This document shows positions 59,191-64,000 of a stretch of DNA of 64,000 bases, in pieces. The first letter of the stretch is position 1; the number at the start of each line of letters is the position of its first letter. Under the pieces are notes generated by a model that had not been told where the DNA came from, did not search any database, and saw only the letters and a list, made by a program, of their open reading frames with translations. Source of the stretch: Diplodia intermedia (taxonomy: Eukaryota > Ascomycota > Dothideomycetes > Botryosphaeriales > Botryosphaeriaceae); NCBI GenBank assembly GCA_021495925.1, contig JAKEKT010000004.1, positions 124,001-188,000 of the forward strand, written 5' to 3'. A program made the translations under genes and the position numbers.

Positions 59191-60363
59191 TCATTCCCTA
59201 CTCATCAGCCCCCGGTCGCTGCGTCCCGCAGACGCGAGGGTCGAAGTAGAGTCCTTAGTATGGTGCAGCAACACCCCCAGCTTGTCTTTCCTGACCGGAA
59301 GCTCATCAAGCCTGTGACCCCTTTCCTCGTCACTCTGCCGTTGGTGATGATGGGAGCTCCAAAAGTCGCCATCGACGCCCACCTCGTCCTCCAGCCCGTG
59401 CAAATGCAGAAACCACAAGAAGGTCCCACAGAACAGCCCGCCACCGAGAATATTCCCCAGCAGCGCGGGCGCGATGCCCTTCCAAACGTACAAGCCGACG
59501 CTCAGCCCCGGCGTGCCGAGCCACAAGCCGAGCGGGACGAAGAACATGTTCGCAGCTACATGATCGAAGCCGAGCGACACGAAGGCGAAGACGGGGCCCC
59601 AGATACCCACGACCTTGGACGCGAGATCGCGCCCTTGCATGCCGAGGTAGCAGGCAAGGCAGACGAGCCAGTTGCAGCCGATTCCTCTCAAGAAAACCTC
59701 GTGCCAGCGCGGCTTGACCTGTTTTTTCGCCGCGAACAAGATGGCCTCTTCCTTGAAGGGGTCCGTGGAGAAGACGCCGCCGGGGCCGAAGATGACACAA
59801 ACCATGAAGAGCGCGCCCGCGAAGTTGCCGAGGAAGGTGAGCAGCCAGTGGGAGAGCATGCGCGGGAGGGACAGCCGGCGGTGGAGGACGGCGACGGTAG
59901 TATACTATGTGCCCGGGCGAGACGTTAGAAAAAGTGGGCCGGGGTTGGACGTCCCCCACACACGATTCTGCTTACCATGAAACTGCCGGTGCACAGATCA
60001 GTGCCAGTAAGGATGATTAACACCAGGCTAGTGCTTGTGAGAATGGACCCCTGAGATTCATCTGTAGGGGAGCACTGACCCATAAGGGAAGACGATGGCG
60101 CCAAGGAGTCGTGCCACGCCTGGAGCATTTTCCTGAAGCTACTTTCGCCTCAGCGACCATGTTTTCCACTGGCATGGGAAGTATTGTTGTCTTACCCATG
60201 GTGAAGTGTTTGCAACAAGGCAGGAGGCGGCAGCAAAAGACAAGAAGCATCCGGCGCTGAAGGCTGATATGAATATCTTTTCCGGACGCATGTGGCCTTT
60301 CTTCGCGCCTGCCCTCGAGACCATCTCTATGGCCTGGGCAGGCGAGTACGAGTTGAAACTCAT
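59191..60363 (-). CDS. Formate/nitrite transporter (FNT family)
   Basis: Minus-strand exons 60363-60196, 60138-60080, 60027-59976 and 59904-59191 give 330 residues. FNT channels are pentamers with six helices per subunit that pass nitrite, formate or related small anions; in fungi the nitrite carrier NitA is of this type. Landmarks: SYSPAQAIEMVSRAGAKK near the start, NTSPWLQENAPG across the first intron, GLVLIILTGTDLCTGSFM (FNT signature) across the second, and GFDHVAANMFFVPLGLW in the fifth-helix region. The last 70 residues are hydrophilic. The three introns are short, and two sit within helices. It stands alone: no nitrate or nitrite reductase gene is nearby. Confidence 0.88.
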
Positions 60364-61457
60364 GTTGGACAGCAAGTGGAAAAGAAACGGAGCGGAGTGA
60401 ACGACAGTGATCTGCCGGCTCCTGAGCTGCGCGTCGTCGTCCTTATTAAAGCACCCGGCCGGCCGAAACACTCAAACACCAACATGACATGGTCAAGCCC
60501 AGCGCTGTCATGTCGGAATTTATTGCCCCAATCGTGCATGTTTCCACACCTCGAGTTTCCTCGCCAAGAAGCCGACTTGTCCCGATGGCTGAACGCAAGC
60601 CTCTTGGTAGTCACGCTTGGCAGGCGAACGCCCAGCGAAAACTGACTTGCGGAGGCTGTGACCAGACAGTTCACGCGCGCGCTCACAGCCACCCGCAAAG
60701 CTTCTCTCGTTCGAAGGTTTCTCGCGGCCGGGGCGGGATGCTGGCAAATGTGCATGACGCCGTTGAGATGGAGGTGCAATGACGTGGGAATAAGAGACTG
60801 AGCTTTTGCAAGAAGACTGCAAAAACCACGTATGATTAGAGGCTCGGGAGTTGGCGGGAAACGCATACCGACCGTAAAATCCTCTCCATGATTTCCTGGG
60901 GCCCCATACCTTCCCCTGATCATCTGCATGTGAGGCGCGAGGCTGTATCCAACCAACGTCTCTTAGCTCTGGCTGGCCGAAACTTTGACAGGACCTCTAT
61001 TCAGCGAGCGATCGCCCGTAGCCAATGAATCAAGGCAGTGAGGACCCAAGCGCCGTCATTTGGGAGGCCTTGTCGCAGAGCAAAGATGGTGCGTTAGTGG
61101 TGACGCGGACTACCAAAATGCCGCGACGGCCAAGAGAGAGACACTGTCTCTTGATTGAAGAGGAAGAGAAAAGCCTGGCGATGTACGGAAATTGAATGTA
61201 TTGAATCCTTGCGCAGCTGACTCGTTCCACTGATGGCAGAAAGTGAGGGTCTGACATGCGGAGACTGCTTCTAACAAGGAAAAGGCAAGAGCCTCTAACA
61301 AGAATGGCACAGGAAAGTAAGATTCCATACTCACCACCCAACCGACGCATCCAGCCCCATTTACACGGTGTGTGTTGCGGAAACGTCGACCTCACAAAGG
61401 TGGGCAGTTGAAGCAAATGCGCGGACGCAAATGTGTGTCAAAGTATGTACGGTGCAA
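60364..61457. other. Intergenic; no supported gene
   Basis: 1.1 kb with the FNT promoter. Small frames on both strands have no recognisable content. Confidence 0.5.
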
Positions 61458-62303
61458 TCAGTTCAGCAGCAAGAAACTGGTTGGCAAGTACTCCAGCGTC
61501 AAGTCTTCCCCATCTCCGTCAATCTTCTTCAAGGAATTCAGCGCGCCGGCCAACCTCCGCAGGTCTCTTAGCTGGCGCAGCAAGGCCTGCTGGACGGGGG
61601 CGTTGCTCGCCGTGGGGAACTCGGTGCAGATCCACTCGTCCAAGCCGTCGAAGGCGTCGTCGAGGCGCAGGTGCACCGTGTGCCTGCTGGCGCGGAACCA
61701 GCGCTTGACGAACAGGCGCTCCAGGGCGCGCGGGAACTTGTCGTCGAACTGGTAGGTGCCGACGACGCTGGGCACGAGCACGACCGTCAGCGTGACGTCG
61801 GGCAGGCCGTGGGCGTCGAAGGCGTCGAGCAGGGCCGAGAGGTGCTCCAGCGGGCGCAGCTCGACGACGGTGAAGTTGGAGAGCAAGCGGCGCTGGTTGG
61901 GGCTGGGCACGCGCGAAAGGAAACTCTGCACGCGGTCGACGACGGGCTTGGCGATGGCGTCGCGGGCGGGGTCGCTGGGGTCTTCCTCGCTGTACTCGGT
62001 GTCCCAGCGGTTGAAGTACTTGCGGTAGTTGGGGCGGGCGATGCGGCGGCCGCCCAGGTTGTCGAAGACGATGGGGTTGTGACGGAAGGCGAAGTCGACC
62101 GTCTCCTGGCGGGCCTGTCGGCACGTGAAGCGCAGCGCCCAGAAGTGCGGCCTGCTGCCCAGCAGCCGCGCCGTGCCGTACTCGTACCGCAGCCCGGCGG
62201 CATCTGTGAAGGCGTATGCGTAGACCCAGTCTCGGAGTTCGCGTGGCAGTCGGAAGAACGGGGAGGGCTGGCGCGCGGGCGTGGCGGTGGTGGAAGGTTC
62301 CAT
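61458..62303 (-). CDS. 2EXR-like domain protein
   Basis: Single exon, 281 residues. After a short Thr/Pro-rich start comes FFRLPRELRDWVYAYAF (about 16-32), then FWALRFTCRQARQETVDFAF and HNPIVFDNL. This pattern (Leu-Pro-x-Glu-Leu-Arg-x-x-Val-Tyr then a Cys-Arg-Gln helix) is that of the fungal F-box-like 2EXR family, found in many lineage-specific copies. No function is known. The C-terminal half is helical (RLFVKRWFRASRHTVHLRLDD) and has no other domain I recognise. The ATG at 62303 is the only suitable start. Confidence 0.75.
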   Translation of the reverse strand: MEPSTTATPARQPSPFFRLPRELRDWVYAYAFTDAAGLRYEYGTARLLGSRPHFWALRFTCRQARQETVDFAFRHNPIVFDNLGGRRIARPNYRKYFNRWDTEYSEEDPSDPARDAIAKPVVDRVQSFLSRVPSPNQRRLLSNFTVVELRPLEHLSALLDAFDAHGLPDVTLTVVLVPSVVGTYQFDDKFPRALERLFVKRWFRASRHTVHLRLDDAFDGLDEWICTEFPTASNAPVQQALLRQLRDLRRLAGALNSLKKIDGDGEDLTLEYLPTSFLLLN

Positions 62304-62700
62304 TGCGGCAACGATTTTTTCTCCTCTATGGTTGGTCGGTCGCTTCCTATAACGACATGCTCCGGTTCCAAGGTCTTTCTATAACGAGAGTCTGGCATGC
62401 AAGGGGCGGCCGACGTTGGCAGGCCGCGGCGCAGCGCCCAGAAGCCGGTTGCGGTAGATCAATGGAAGTCATATGATGAGTTACCCTTTGCGGAATGGCG
62501 CCTGTCATGGCGCACCTCTGTTCTGCATCGCCCATTACCTCAGCAGAACTCGCTTTTTACTATGTATTGCTGTGCGCATCTGCTATAGCATCTCCAAGGC
62601 ATGCGTGCTTTGTAGAGTATGCACCCCTTCGCACCAAACGACGAATTCGGGCGTCTGGTCTTCTTGCCTGGCCGATGCAAGCGTCCGTTGGGCTCCCAAT
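62304..62700. other. Spacer between two minus-strand genes
   Basis: 397 bases with the promoter of the 2EXR-like gene and the 3' flank of the next gene. No feature was seen. Confidence 0.5.
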
Positions 62701-63795
62701 TCACCTTCCCAAGCCAGGGATTCCCTCCAGCCCGCCGACATCGTCGATGAGTTTCTCAAAGTCCACGCCCTGCATCTCGAAGAGCTCCCTCGCCTTGGTG
62801 ACGGCGTCTTGCTGCCGCGCGGGCGTGAAGCCGCCCGGCTGGCTGCTCTCGTACTGGATGAGCTCGATCCACCGGAAGAACAGGCTCTCCTTGCCCAGCG
62901 CCGTGAGCCGGTCCTTGAACGCCACGATCTTCTTCCTGCCCTCGGCCTCCGCCCCGTCGCCGTCCAGCCGGTGCACCTCCCACACGCACCACCCCACCGG
63001 CTCCCCACCATACACCCACACGCTCTTCTCGAACTTCTCCTCCGCGATCTCCCCCTTCTCCACCGCCCGGTGCGCCCTGACCATGGCGTCGAAGTCGAGG
63101 TCCCAGTTCGCATCCACCATCAGATACCCCGTCTTGTCCCGGATAAACCTCCTATCAATCGCCGGCATGATCCTCATCTTGAACAACGGGCTATCCTCGC
63201 TCGCTATCATCTCCCCCTCCTCGCCCAACAGCTCCTTCACACCCCACTCCCTGCTCTCCCTGATATAAATCTCCCTCTCCCTGAACCCGCCGATCCCCCA
63301 CCGCCACTTGCACGGGTTCCCGTTGTCGCCCTGCGGCCCGCCCCCGAAGAAGAAGTTCCACGGCCAATTGCCCACCACCATGACGAGCACGTAGTCGCCC
63401 AGGAACATGCCGCCGCGCCGCAGCGCAATCGCCCCCAGCTCCCCCCACGTCGCCGCGTCGCGCGCGACGGCGTATTCCGTCCGGTTGCCCAGCGCCGCCA
63501 GCAGCAGCGCCCAGTAGGTCGGCGCCGCCGCGTAGGCGCGCCACGCCAGCAGCGCCACGATGAGCACGTTGAGCGCCGCCGGGATGGCGAAGATGCGTTT
63601 CTTGAAGTCGGCCGGGTGCGTGTCGATGTGGGTGAGATAGACCTTCTCGCGGTCGAGGGTCGACAGGAAGGGCTCGAGCTCGGGCGCGCGCGAGAAGGGC
63701 GGCGGCGGCATGGCCGGCGGAGTGGGAGAAGGGGAGGAGGCGGCTTTTTTCGCCGCTTTCGCGCCGCCGCCTTTGTTGGCGGGTTTGCGGACCAT
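62701..63795 (-). CDS. Uncharacterised membrane protein
   Basis: Single exon, 364 residues. The N-terminus is basic and Pro/Ala-rich (MVRKPANKGGGAKAAKKAA). A hydrophobic helix at about 70-88 (IFAIPAALNVLIVALLAW) and another near 130-150 (GDYVLVMVVGNWPWNFFFGG) suggest a two- or three-pass membrane protein. The C-terminal 200 residues are soluble-looking and aromatic (CKWRWGIGGFREREIYIRE, GYLMVDANWDLDFDAM, GEPVGWCVWEVHRL). I recall similar conserved fungal proteins without an assigned function. The start at 63795 is preferred over one at 63984 because the upstream residues look noncoding. Confidence 0.7.
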   Translation of the reverse strand: MVRKPANKGGGAKAAKKAASSPSPTPPAMPPPPFSRAPELEPFLSTLDREKVYLTHIDTHPADFKKRIFAIPAALNVLIVALLAWRAYAAAPTYWALLLAALGNRTEYAVARDAATWGELGAIALRRGGMFLGDYVLVMVVGNWPWNFFFGGGPQGDNGNPCKWRWGIGGFREREIYIRESREWGVKELLGEEGEMIASEDSPLFKMRIMPAIDRRFIRDKTGYLMVDANWDLDFDAMVRAHRAVEKGEIAEEKFEKSVWVYGGEPVGWCVWEVHRLDGDGAEAEGRKKIVAFKDRLTALGKESLFFRWIELIQYESSQPGGFTPARQQDAVTKARELFEMQGVDFEKLIDDVGGLEGIPGLGR

Positions 63796-64000
63796 TGTGC
63801 TGTGAGGTTGCGCTTCTGGGCCGTGAGGAATGGTGCGTGTGTGGTTGAGGGCGATGGGCGGAACAGGCCGGGCAGACCGAGGTGTGGTGTCAGGGTCCAG
63901 GGAGAGGACGCGTGGGAAAGTTGTCCTTGGGTTCGGTGTTAAGCTGGCTGTTCTCCGATGGGACCCACCCTGAGATCTTCCCATGGATGCAGCTTCTTAT

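Overview
This is a stretch of nuclear chromosome from a filamentous ascomycete (Pezizomycotina; Dothideomycetes is my guess, not shown by the sequence). The signs are closely spaced genes on both strands, many introns of about 45-65 bases with GTRNGT/YAG borders, and families such as HET, Ndt80-like, Cut12/SnaD and 2EXR. I identified 26 protein genes. Exons were joined by hand, keeping phase and family similarity, and every model given has a length divisible by three. No tRNA, rRNA, transposon or CRISPR array was seen.

The centre (23.4-44.4 kb) holds a complete N-acetylglucosamine (GlcNAc) utilisation cluster: GlcNAc-6-phosphate deacetylase (23432-24788, -), a GH3 N-acetylglucosaminidase fused to GNAT acetyltransferase-like domains (25541-28559, +), an Ndt80-like regulator of the RON1 type (29585-31265, +), a divergent hexokinase expected to be the GlcNAc kinase (34081-35984, -), an UNC93/NGT1-type transporter (40129-41793, -) and glucosamine-6-phosphate deaminase (42961-44366, +). 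Together they would release GlcNAc from chitin fragments, import it, phosphorylate it, deacetylate it and deaminate it to fructose-6-phosphate and ammonium. The same gene set is known from Trichoderma reesei, so the cluster is not new. Its notable details here are a 7-base micro-exon, a start codon split by an intron, and very long spacers.

The left part (1-22.7 kb) is mainly housekeeping: a partial SmgGDS-like armadillo protein, DPM3, an oxidoreductase-like (OXLD) protein, a CENP-O kinetochore subunit, an unknown protein, an MFS transporter, a large BTB-like protein, a weakly supported hypothetical gene, a HET-domain gene, a Cut12/SnaD spindle pole body protein and NSE1 of the SMC5/6 complex.

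The right part (45-64 kb) has a vacuolar-type Ca2+/H+ exchanger with a large loop insertion, a RING-like protein, the ESCRT-III subunit DID2/CHMP1 (with a likely GC-AG intron), NC2-beta/Dr1, a short-chain dehydrogenase divergent from a FAD amine/amino-acid oxidase-like enzyme, an FNT nitrite/formate channel, a 2EXR-like protein and an uncharacterised membrane protein. Several pairs share short divergent promoters (1157-1514, 2965-3331, 24789-25540, 41794-42960, 56284-56615).
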